Source of the DNA: an uncultured Polaribacter sp.
GTDB lineage: Bacteria; Bacteroidota; Bacteroidia; Flavobacteriales; Flavobacteriaceae
Reading direction: 5' to 3'
Assembly (NCBI RefSeq): GCF_947495205.1
Contig: NZ_CANLXV010000004.1
Location: 186,001-250,000, forward strand
DNA: 64,000 nucleotides
Shown: positions 8,695-17,001 of the stretch, piece after piece
How positions within the stretch are numbered: position 1 is the first letter of the stretch
How the letters are laid out: every line of letters begins with the position of its first letter
Translations under genes and position numbers: made by a program
The notes under the pieces: model-generated
What the model saw: the letters and a program-made list of their open reading frames with translations, nothing else
Database searches by the model: none
What the model was told of the DNA's origin: nothing

Positions 8695-9180
8695 ATGAAA
8701 AAACAGATCTTATTCTTATTTTTAGGACTTTCACTAGCTACTTTTTCTCAAAAATCAGACTTTTGGAGCCGTGTACAATATGGTGGTGGTTTTACGCTTG
8801 GTTTTGGTAATAACCAAACTAATGTAGGTATATCTCCAAGTGCAATTTATAATTTTGATAATGGTTTTGCATTGGGAACAAGTGTTACTTATCTTCACTC
8901 AAGAATAAACGATTTTACCACAAATCTTTATGGAGCAAGTTTAATCTCTTTATATCAAACCAAAATTGGCGTACAACTTTCTGGTGAATTTGATTATAAT
9001 TTTGCAAGACAATCTTTACTTTCTGGCGGATCTGTAAACACCAATTTTCCTGCTTTGCATTTAGGTATTGCTTACAATCAAGGCAGGTTTGCTGTAGGTA
9101 TAAGGTATGATGTTTTATATGACGAAAATAAAAGCGTTTTTGCTTCTCCAATATCGCCAGTTGTTCGTTTTTATTTCTGA
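8695..9180 (+). CDS. Small outer-membrane beta-barrel protein
   Basis: 161 aa. An N-terminal signal peptide ([19 protein letters not shown]) is followed by alternating beta-strand sequence rich in glycine and aromatics. The protein ends in aromatic-rich PVVRFYF, as outer-membrane barrels do for BAM recognition. Similar short barrels are sometimes mislabelled alpha-ketoglutarate decarboxylase in databases; nothing here supports an enzyme. It is the third gene of the sigma operon and so is likely an envelope-related partner. Its stop overlaps the convergent threonine aldolase gene by 10 bp. Confidence 0.7.
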   Translation: MKKQILFLFLGLSLATFSQKSDFWSRVQYGGGFTLGFGNNQTNVGISPSAIYNFDNGFALGTSVTYLHSRINDFTTNLYGASLISLYQTKIGVQLSGEFDYNFARQSLLSGGSVNTNFPALHLGIAYNQGRFAVGIRYDVLYDENKSVFASPISPVVRFYF

Positions 9181-10196
9181 TAATTTTTCAATTCTTTTAA
9201 TAAAATTTCGTGCATTTGATTGGTATAATTTAAATGTGTAACAATTCTTATTTTACCTTCTCCCATAGGTGTTAATAAAATGTTTTTTTCTTTCATTTTA
9301 TTGATAAAATTATCTGCACCAATTTTTTCATTCACATAAAAAATAAGAATATTGGTTTCTACAGGTTCTATTTTAGTAATGTAACTGCAAGTTTCTAAAA
9401 CCGTGGCAATTTCCTTGGCTTTTCTATGATCTTCTGCCAAACGTTCTATATTATTTTCTAGTGCGTAAATACCAGCGGCAGCTAAAAAACCAACTTGTCT
9501 CATGCCACCACCTAATAATTTACGCAATCGCAATGCTTTTACAATGTTTGCTTTAGAACCTAATAATAATGAACCAATAGGTGCGCCTAAACCTTTAGAC
9601 AGGCAAATCGAAATCGTATCAAAAAGTTGCCCATACTGTTTGGGGTTTTCCTTTTTAGCCACCAAAGCATTAAATAAACGTGCACCATCTAAATGATAAA
9701 CTAAATTATTTTTTTGTGCTACTTTCTGTATTTTTTCCAATTCAGAAAAATCCCAACATGCGCCACCTCCTTTATTCGTGGTATTTTCTACACAAATTAA
9801 CTTTGTAAATGGCAAGTATATTTGTGGTTTTACTGCTGCAAACTCCTCAATTTGACTTGCAGTAAACATACCTCTTTCTCCGTCTATTAATTTACAAGTA
9901 ACTCCAGAATTAAAGGCAACTCCACCACTTTCGTAATTATAAATATGTGCATATTTATCTGCAATTACCAAATCTCCTGGTTGTGTATGTAATTTTATAG
10001 CAGTTTGATTTGCCATTGTGCCCGATGGAAAAAAAAGTGCAGCTTCCATACCAAACATTTTTGCTGCTTTTTCTTGAAGTTGGTTTACAGTTGGGTCCAT
10101 TTGAAAAACATCATCGCCCACTTTTGCTTGCATCATAGCATCTAACATGCCTTTTGTAGGTTTGGTTACTGTATCTGAAATTAGGTCTATGGTCAT
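9171..10196 (-). CDS. ltaE: Low-specificity L-threonine aldolase
   Basis: A PLP enzyme of fold type I that splits L-threonine/allo-threonine to glycine and acetaldehyde. The N-terminal [11 protein letters not shown], the [10 protein letters not shown] stretch (aspartate and arginine of the PLP pocket) and [16 protein letters not shown] (Schiff-base lysine) all fit. The length of 341 aa is normal. It is convergent with, and overlaps by 10 bp, the outer-membrane protein gene. It has no co-directional neighbour within 100 bp, so it is probably transcribed alone. Confidence 0.9.
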   Translation of the reverse strand: MTIDLISDTVTKPTKGMLDAMMQAKVGDDVFQMDPTVNQLQEKAAKMFGMEAALFFPSGTMANQTAIKLHTQPGDLVIADKYAHIYNYESGGVAFNSGVTCKLIDGERGMFTASQIEEFAAVKPQIYLPFTKLICVENTTNKGGGACWDFSELEKIQKVAQKNNLVYHLDGARLFNALVAKKENPKQYGQLFDTISICLSKGLGAPIGSLLLGSKANIVKALRLRKLLGGGMRQVGFLAAAGIYALENNIERLAEDHRKAKEIATVLETCSYITKIEPVETNILIFYVNEKIGADNFINKMKEKNILLTPMGEGKIRIVTHLNYTNQMHEILLKELKNYQK

Positions 10197-10329
10197 CTAA
10201 AGAAAACTTTAAAAACTAAAATAGCATTTTTAAAGTTTTACTCAAAAAAAATAGCTTATTTTAAACCTTTAATTTGTTTTTATTGTTAAATAATGCTACT
10301 TTATGATATTAATTACTTATAAACCTTAA

Positions 10330-12789
10330 ATGAATATTTTAAAATTTGTATTGCTTATTTTTTTTGTGACTATTTCTTTTATTTCAAATGCACAAACTAA
10401 TATTTACCACAGTCCTGTTGAAGTATTAGAAAAATATAGTTTAAAAAATTATTCAGAAAAAGTTTACGTTCATTCTGATAAAACGATCTACAACAATGAA
10501 GATGACATTTGGTTTACTTTATATTTAATTAATGGAGTTACACACAAAAAATCTAATAAAAGTATGTTAGCATATGTTGAATTGCTAAACGAAAAAAATG
10601 ACATTATAAACCAAAAAAAGCTATTCATAAATAATTTAAGTACCGCTGGAAATTTTACATTATCTAAAAGTATAAAACCTGGTAACTATAAAATAAGAGC
10701 CTATACTAACCACATGAAAAATCAGAGCAGTTCTTATTTCTTTGAAAAAAAAATAACAATTTGGTCTTACAACAATGAAATTATAAATAACCAAGTTAAA
10801 GAAGTTAGCACAACGATTGCTAATAAAGAAACAGCAAGTAAACCAGATTTACATTTTTATCCACAAGGTGGCTATTTAGTAAATAGTTTAATGAATAAGG
10901 TGGTTATTAAACTGAAGAACAAAATTTACGATACTTTGCAGGTTAAGGGGAATATAGTTGACCAAAATAACGAAATAATAACTAGTTTTACTTCTACCAA
11001 ATTTGGATTAGGCGAATTTTCTATAATTCCTAAAAAAGGAAAAAAATACTTTGCAATACTAACACATAACAATAATGATTTTAAATATAAACTGCCTGCA
11101 GCTTTAAATAAAGGCTTTGTTTTGAATGTTGTAAACTCAGATAAAAAAATATACATCTCTCTAAATACAAATTCTAAAAATGGCTTATTAGGGAGTTCTC
11201 TTTTAATTCATAAAAGAGGAAAATTAATGTATAACCAAAAAATTAAAGAAGTTGTTCATAAAAAAACACTACAAATCCCAGTAAATCAACTTAACAATGG
11301 CATTATTCACATTACACTATTTAACAGCGACTTACACCCTGTTTGTGAACGTTTAGTGTTTGTTTATAAAGAAGATAATACTCCTAAAATATCTATTGAA
11401 AAAGAAAAAGAATATTATGGAATTAGAAAAAAAGTAAATTTAAAAATAAATGTAAAGAACAATCAAGACATTGTAATACCAAGTAAACTTTCTTTGTCTG
11501 TTAAAGATATAAATACTTTACCTAAAGAAAAGTTTGCTGAAAATATAAAAAGTTGGTTGCTGTTAAATTCTGATTTAAGAGGCAAAATTAAAAATCCTTC
11601 TTATTTTTTTAATAATAAAGAAAAAAGAAAAAGCAAGTATCTGTTAGACTTAATTATGCTTACAAACGGTTGGAGAAAATTTACATGGCAAGAGGTTTTA
11701 GCAAATAAATTAAACAACTTACAACACAAACCCGAAAAAGGTTTTATGCTTCAAGGAACTGTAAATTCAATAAGATCTTCTAAAAATTCATTACCAAAAT
11801 ACACAAGACTAACCTTCCCAGCAGGAGGTTTGTTTAAACAAGAACCCATAACAAAAACAGATAGTATTGGTAATTATTCTTACGGTCCTTTTGTTTTTTT
11901 TGATAGTATTCCTGTAATTGTAGAAGCTAGGCTTAATAACTTTAAATCTAAAAGAAAAGAAGATAAAAAAGTAATTATTACACCTAAACTAGGAAAAAAA
12001 GAATCGAAAATTATTTCTAAAAAAAACACTAAAGATAATATACAATCCAAAATTCTTGTAAAACCTTACACAGAACAACAAAAAAAATTACAAAAACTTA
12101 AAAATAAATTTACACAAACTGAAAATGTACTAAACGAAGTGGTTGTAAAAGCTAAATTAAAAAAAGAAGAGGATGAAAGAAATAGAGAAATGAATAAAAG
12201 AACCTCTTATGGAAATGCTTTTAATAGAACCGACTTAAATGAAATTGGTAAGTCTTTTGGAGACATTTTTAATTTATTAGCTACAATTGGTGGCTTAACA
12301 ATTAATGGTGATCAAGTAAGGGTAAACAGACAAAGAGATGCAGAACCTTTAATTTTATACAACGAACTTCCTATTGAAGCTATTGAATTGAGTGGCATAC
12401 CAGCTAATGAAGTTTCTTTTGTAGATGTTTTGGTTGGCCCTGAAATTGCTATTTTTAGTAGTAGTGTTCCTGTAATTTCTATATACTCTAAAAGTAGTTC
12501 TGGCAGATTTATAGAGAGAGAACCAGGAATTACAAATTACAAAGCAGCTGGTTTTTATACTGCTAAAGAATTTTATGCACCAGACCATATTAATGGCATA
12601 GAAGAACAAACAAAACCAGATGTGAGAACAACGCTACATTGGGCACCTAATATTATTGTAATGAAAGATAAACCTGTGGAGATTTCTTTTTTTACTTCTG
12701 ATATTAAAAGTGAATACATTATAGAAATTGAAGGAATTTCTGTAACAGGCAAACCAATTTATAAAACCTCTAAATTTTTTGTTGAATAA
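10330..12789 (+). CDS. Exported MG2/TonB-plug-like surface protein (paralogue of the gene at 57941)
   Basis: 819 aa with a signal peptide (cleavage near ISNAQ). The N-terminal part (about residues 20-130, KVYVHSDKTIYNNEDDIWF) resembles the macroglobulin MG2 domain, a beta-sandwich found in large surface proteins. A region near residues 650-730 (LNEVVVKAK, then a GGLTINGDQVRVN-like stretch) looks like a TonB-receptor plug, but no beta-barrel follows. The C-terminus carries DVRTTLHWAP. The same architecture recurs at 57941. The function is unknown; an outer-membrane or surface location is likely. It stands alone, with a long upstream gap and a convergent neighbour. Confidence 0.65.
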   Translation: MNILKFVLLIFFVTISFISNAQTNIYHSPVEVLEKYSLKNYSEKVYVHSDKTIYNNEDDIWFTLYLINGVTHKKSNKSMLAYVELLNEKNDIINQKKLFINNLSTAGNFTLSKSIKPGNYKIRAYTNHMKNQSSSYFFEKKITIWSYNNEIINNQVKEVSTTIANKETASKPDLHFYPQGGYLVNSLMNKVVIKLKNKIYDTLQVKGNIVDQNNEIITSFTSTKFGLGEFSIIPKKGKKYFAILTHNNNDFKYKLPAALNKGFVLNVVNSDKKIYISLNTNSKNGLLGSSLLIHKRGKLMYNQKIKEVVHKKTLQIPVNQLNNGIIHITLFNSDLHPVCERLVFVYKEDNTPKISIEKEKEYYGIRKKVNLKINVKNNQDIVIPSKLSLSVKDINTLPKEKFAENIKSWLLLNSDLRGKIKNPSYFFNNKEKRKSKYLLDLIMLTNGWRKFTWQEVLANKLNNLQHKPEKGFMLQGTVNSIRSSKNSLPKYTRLTFPAGGLFKQEPITKTDSIGNYSYGPFVFFDSIPVIVEARLNNFKSKRKEDKKVIITPKLGKKESKIISKKNTKDNIQSKILVKPYTEQQKKLQKLKNKFTQTENVLNEVVVKAKLKKEEDERNREMNKRTSYGNAFNRTDLNEIGKSFGDIFNLLATIGGLTINGDQVRVNRQRDAEPLILYNELPIEAIELSGIPANEVSFVDVLVGPEIAIFSSSVPVISIYSKSSSGRFIEREPGITNYKAAGFYTAKEFYAPDHINGIEEQTKPDVRTTLHWAPNIIVMKDKPVEISFFTSDIKSEYIIEIEGISVTGKPIYKTSKFFVE

Positions 12790-12819
12790 AACGATAGTTA
12801 AGTAGCTATTTATTTTGTT

Positions 12820-15237
12820 TTAATTCCCAATTGGTGATCCATCAGGAATTTGTGGTGCCAGTGTTTTTTTATGTGATTTTGGATTTTTTAAATAATCTTT
12901 AATCATCTTAACCATAGCATCATTATAAATTTTTTGTGTTCCTTTGCTTTTTTTATTCTGAAGAATTTCTTTAATTTCATTTAACTTATACAAAACAATA
13001 GCATTTACTTGTTGGTATTGATTTTTGTTTGCGCCTAAATAAAACAATTGCTCTAAAACCTTAATATTTATAACGTTTTGCAATTCTTTATAATAATTAA
13101 TGTTGTATGTTTTTTTAATGGTTTTTGAGATCAATTCGTCAATTAACTCCTCTAAACCTAATTGATTCTTATTCAAACTTTTATGCGCAATTAAACGCGA
13201 CATTCTTTGTGAATTTAACAATAAACTTAATGTCATTTCAGAAGCTGTTTCTACTGCACTAAAAGCATCAAATGCTACACCTAATTTGCTTTTAAAAGAT
13301 TCTCTTGTTCTCCCAAAACCCATCGCCCTTGGCGGAAATAAACCCAACTTTTCTTCTGGAATTGCAATTTCATTAACATGTAAAGTTTGTAAAACTGCTT
13401 GCAATGCAATGCGTTCTGTAGTTCCAGAAACTCTTTTTACTATGGTTTGATTATCGCCTTTTACAGCATAACTATACTCTAAACCACCAATTAATTTTGA
13501 AGTAGCTTCTGTTTGATATCTATGAAAAAAATAAAGAGGCACAAAAACATCTTCTAATACAGAATACGGCTGGTTTGTTTTTATATTATCTGCAGAAAAA
13601 TTTGCAATTGCCTTTTTTCTAATTTTTAAAACATTGTACAATTCATCATGAATATTGCCTCCATTATCCCATAAATGTGCTGCAGAATTTGCACTTCCTT
13701 TAGACCTAGCATCTTGATCAGATAAATATTTTAAACCTTTTTTTGCAGCATTTTTCAGAATAAGATTCAATTCTTTTGCTTCATTTTTATCTTTAGGAAA
13801 ATCTTGATAAAAATACGCAACAGTTACCTTATCCCAAGCACCAATTTTGGTATCATAAGCATCAGAAAAATTAATACTTCCATCTTCTTTTAAACTAAAT
13901 TTTGGATGTGGATAATCCATAACAGAGCTTCTATTATTGGTACTTGCAGCAAAATTATGGGCAAAACCTAAAGTATGCCCAATTTCATGTGCAGATAATT
14001 GTCTTATTCTTGCCAAAGCCATTTGTAAAGCAAAATCATCATTTGAATTATTATTAGCATAAGGTGCTTGCAAAGCTTGTGCAATTAAAAAATCTTGACG
14101 AATTCTTAAACTCCCCAAACTTACATGACCTTTAATAATTTCTCCTGTTCTAGGATCAGAAATACTTGCACCATAACTCCACCCTCTTGTAGATCTATGC
14201 ACCCATTGTACCACATTATAACGCACATCTAAAGGATCTGCATTTTCTGGTAACATTTTAAACTGAAAAGCATCTTTGTAACCAATGGCTTCAAAAGCTT
14301 GGTTCCACCAAAGACCACCATCTAACAAAGCAGATCTTACTGGCTCTGGAGTTCCTCTGTCTAAATAATAAATAATAGGTTTTTTGGCTTCAGAAATTTT
14401 AGCATTTGGGTTTTTCTTTTCTAAACGATGTCTGTAAATAAATCGTTTGGTAATAGCTTCATTTACAGGTGTGGCATAATCTAAATAAGACATGGCATAA
14501 CCACCAGAACGTGTATCAAAACTTCTAGGTTTGTAGTTATTGTCTGGTAATTTTACAAAACTATGGTGCTGATTTACAGAAACTGCTGTTGCATCTGGAG
14601 TTACACTTCTTATGTTATAACCTTTAGGTTTTCCTTTAAAAGTAAGTAAAACATCAAACTCAACATTTTTAGGAAATGCTTTGGTGCGTTCTAAATTAAA
14701 AGCACTTCTACTTTTATCTAAACTGTAGTTTCCTTGATTATTTCTTGCCAAAGTATTTGCCACACCATGAGCATCTCTCATAAAAAATAAAGAAGCATCT
14801 ACCAAATAGGTATTGTTTTTTATCTCTTTAATTACAAAGCCATGCAATATAGATTTTGCAAACGCCTCCTTTACAGATTTTTGTTCTTCAATGTTTTGTG
14901 TAATTGCTCTATACTTTAAATTGGGTTGTACCAACAAAATTTTATTCCCAGCTTTTTTAAAATGCACTACTACTCCGCCACCTAACTGCCCTCTATCTAA
15001 ACCAATATCGTTAGAACCAATTCCTTCAGAAAGTGCATTTACATATAAAAAATCTGTATTTAATTTATCTATTTCTAGGTAAATTTTATCTTCATTTTCA
15101 TCGTAATAAAACGTAAAATATCCTTGGTATTTTTTAATACCTTTTTGTAATTTTTTAGATGATTTTTCAATAAAAAACTGAGAAAATCCTTTTGAACAGC
15201 AAGCAATTAAAACAAGAATAAAGAGTATTTTTTTCAT
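12820..15237 (-). CDS. Secreted zinc-dependent metalloprotease
   Basis: 805 aa with a signal peptide (MKKILFILVLIACCSKGFSQ). The zinc motif HEIGHTLGFAHN (HExxHxxGxxH) lies near residue 410-420, followed by SSVMDYPHP, a methionine-turn-like segment of metzincin type. The flanking regions match the large zinc metalloproteases with DUF5117/DUF5118-type domains common in Bacteroidota. It probably acts in the periplasm or outside the cell on proteins or peptides; the substrate is unknown. It is divergent from prfB and likely monocistronic. Confidence 0.87.
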   Translation of the reverse strand: MKKILFILVLIACCSKGFSQFFIEKSSKKLQKGIKKYQGYFTFYYDENEDKIYLEIDKLNTDFLYVNALSEGIGSNDIGLDRGQLGGGVVVHFKKAGNKILLVQPNLKYRAITQNIEEQKSVKEAFAKSILHGFVIKEIKNNTYLVDASLFFMRDAHGVANTLARNNQGNYSLDKSRSAFNLERTKAFPKNVEFDVLLTFKGKPKGYNIRSVTPDATAVSVNQHHSFVKLPDNNYKPRSFDTRSGGYAMSYLDYATPVNEAITKRFIYRHRLEKKNPNAKISEAKKPIIYYLDRGTPEPVRSALLDGGLWWNQAFEAIGYKDAFQFKMLPENADPLDVRYNVVQWVHRSTRGWSYGASISDPRTGEIIKGHVSLGSLRIRQDFLIAQALQAPYANNNSNDDFALQMALARIRQLSAHEIGHTLGFAHNFAASTNNRSSVMDYPHPKFSLKEDGSINFSDAYDTKIGAWDKVTVAYFYQDFPKDKNEAKELNLILKNAAKKGLKYLSDQDARSKGSANSAAHLWDNGGNIHDELYNVLKIRKKAIANFSADNIKTNQPYSVLEDVFVPLYFFHRYQTEATSKLIGGLEYSYAVKGDNQTIVKRVSGTTERIALQAVLQTLHVNEIAIPEEKLGLFPPRAMGFGRTRESFKSKLGVAFDAFSAVETASEMTLSLLLNSQRMSRLIAHKSLNKNQLGLEELIDELISKTIKKTYNINYYKELQNVINIKVLEQLFYLGANKNQYQQVNAIVLYKLNEIKEILQNKKSKGTQKIYNDAMVKMIKDYLKNPKSHKKTLAPQIPDGSPIGN

Positions 15238-15323
15238 GATAAAAATATTTTCTATAAAACTATAAAATAACTACGGTGAATAAAAGAAGAAATCCTAAAA
15301 TTTAATTTATTTTTGTTTTAACT

Positions 15324-16415
15324 ATGATTACACAAGACCAATTAAAAAACATTGAAGTTAGAATTGATAAGCTAAAAGATTATTTAGAAATCGATAAAAA
15401 ACTGATTGAAATTGCCAATGAAGAAGAAAAAACGGCAAATCCAGATTTTTGGAACAATCCAAAAGCTGCAGAATTGGTAATGAAAGAATTGCGGATCAAA
15501 AAAAAATGGGTAGAAGATTACAACAAAGCCATTTCTTTAAACGAAGACGTAAACGTATTGTATGAATTCTACAAAGAAGGCGAAGTTGAAGAGGAAGAAA
15601 TAACAAATCAGTTTGAAGTTTTAAGTACTTTTTTAGAAGATATAGAATTTAAAAACATGCTTTCTGAAGAAGGCGATGCACTTTCTGCAACGGTACAAAT
15701 TACTGCAGGCGCGGGTGGCACAGAAAGTTGCGACTGGGCAGAAATGCTGTTTAGAATGTACTCTATGTGGTCTGAAAAACAAGGCTTTAAACAAAAAACA
15801 TTAAATTACCAAGCAGGAGATGCTGCAGGTATAAAAACCGTAACTTTTGAAGTTTCTGGAGATTACGCATTTGGTTGGCTTAAAGGTGAAAACGGCGTGC
15901 ATAGGTTGGTAAGAATTTCTCCTTTTGACTCTAATGCCAAACGCCATACAAGTTTTGCTTCTGTTTATGTATATCCTGTTGCAGATGATTCTATTGAAAT
16001 TGATATAAATCCTGCAGATATAGAAATTACCACAGCACGTTCTAGTGGTGCAGGTGGGCAAAATGTAAATAAAGTAGAAACTAAAGTACAACTTACACAT
16101 AAGCCATCTGGCATACAAATTTCTTGTTCAAACTCACGCTCACAACATGATAATAGAGCAACTGCAATGCAAATGCTTAAATCTCAATTGTATGAAATTG
16201 AACTGCAAAAACAGCAAGCTGCAAGAGATGATATTGAAGCCAATAAAATGAAAAATGAATGGGGTAGCCAAATTAGAAATTATGTAATGCACCCTTATAA
16301 ACTAGTAAAAGATGTAAGAACTGCTCATGAAACTGGTAATGTAGATGCTGTTATGGATGGAAATATTAATGCATTTTTAAAAGCCTATTTAATGTTAAAC
16401 GGACAAAAGGGTTAG
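15324..16415 (+). CDS. prfB: Peptide chain release factor 2
   Basis: Recognises UAA/UGA stop codons and triggers peptide release. The SPF anticodon-like tripeptide (residues 199-201) identifies RF2 rather than RF1. The catalytic GGQ is at 244-246 within [14 protein letters not shown]. The length of 363 aa is complete. Unlike the E. coli gene, the frame is open through the region matching the programmed frameshift (KDYLEID, residues 18-24), with no in-frame UGA, so frameshift autoregulation is absent. A (TTGTTGG)7 repeat begins right after the stop. Confidence 0.95.
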   Translation: MITQDQLKNIEVRIDKLKDYLEIDKKLIEIANEEEKTANPDFWNNPKAAELVMKELRIKKKWVEDYNKAISLNEDVNVLYEFYKEGEVEEEEITNQFEVLSTFLEDIEFKNMLSEEGDALSATVQITAGAGGTESCDWAEMLFRMYSMWSEKQGFKQKTLNYQAGDAAGIKTVTFEVSGDYAFGWLKGENGVHRLVRISPFDSNAKRHTSFASVYVYPVADDSIEIDINPADIEITTARSSGAGGQNVNKVETKVQLTHKPSGIQISCSNSRSQHDNRATAMQMLKSQLYEIELQKQQAARDDIEANKMKNEWGSQIRNYVMHPYKLVKDVRTAHETGNVDAVMDGNINAFLKAYLMLNGQKG

Positions 16416-16464
16416 TTGTTGGTTGTTGGTTGTTGGTTGTTGGTTGTTGGTTGTTGGTTGTTGG
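16416..16464 (+). repeat. Heptanucleotide tandem repeat (TTGTTGG) x7
   Basis: Seven perfect copies of TTGTTGG begin at the base after the prfB TAG stop and end in GGTTAACC. A short degenerate echo (TAG-TTGTTGG-TTGTTAG) follows the pta stop at 55031-55047. Perfect copies of a 7-mer are prone to slippage, so copy number may vary between strains. No function is evident. Confidence 0.9.
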
Positions 16465-16567
16465 TTAACCAATTTTAAAAAATTGAATTCTTTTAAACAA
16501 ATAAATTTATCTTTCTTTTTTCAACCTTGAATCTTTACAAACTTTTAAAATTTAAAAAACATAAAAA

Positions 16568-16909
16568 ATGATAAAAATATACCATAATCCACGTTGTAGA
16601 AAATCTAGAGAAGGAGTAACTATTCTGCAAGAATCAGGTAAAGAATTTGAAGTTGTTAAATATTTAGAAAATATACCTAATGAGCAAGAACTTACAAATA
16701 TCATAGAAATGTTAGGCATCTCTCCAATACAACTGGTTAGAAAAACAGAAAAAATTTGGAAAGAAAATTACAAAGGAAAAGTGTTAACAGATTCAGAAAT
16801 TATTAAGGCAATGTTAAAAAACCCTAAATTAATAGAACGCCCTATTGTAATAAATGGCAATAAAGCCACAATTGGCAGACCTTCTGGTGCTATTTTAAAA
16901 ATAATCTAA
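16568..16909 (+). CDS. arsC: ArsC-family (arsenate reductase-like) protein
   Basis: 113 aa, thioredoxin-like fold of the glutaredoxin-dependent ArsC/Spx/YfgD family. HNPRCRKSRE carries the catalytic cysteine (C10) and RPIVINGNKATIGRP is the conserved C-terminal arginine-containing motif. No other arsenic genes (arsB, arsR) are nearby, so a general YfgD-like thiol role is as likely as arsenate reduction. It lies between prfB and a TonB-type receptor and is probably transcribed separately. Confidence 0.8.
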   Translation: MIKIYHNPRCRKSREGVTILQESGKEFEVVKYLENIPNEQELTNIIEMLGISPIQLVRKTEKIWKENYKGKVLTDSEIIKAMLKNPKLIERPIVINGNKATIGRPSGAILKII

Positions 16910-17001
16910 ATTAGAAAACGGCTTTTTGTTTAACTTTTTTTTAACCCAATAAAACTATACTTAAATAGAACTTTGTACGTAACTAATTAAAGTTTTAAGT
17001 T

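Noticed and set aside
15801-16118. Long antisense ORF inside prfB (and similar antisense ORFs in fumC, the TonB-type receptor and pta)
   Set aside because: These mirror the codon use of strongly coding opposite strands and show no protein-like features of their own.
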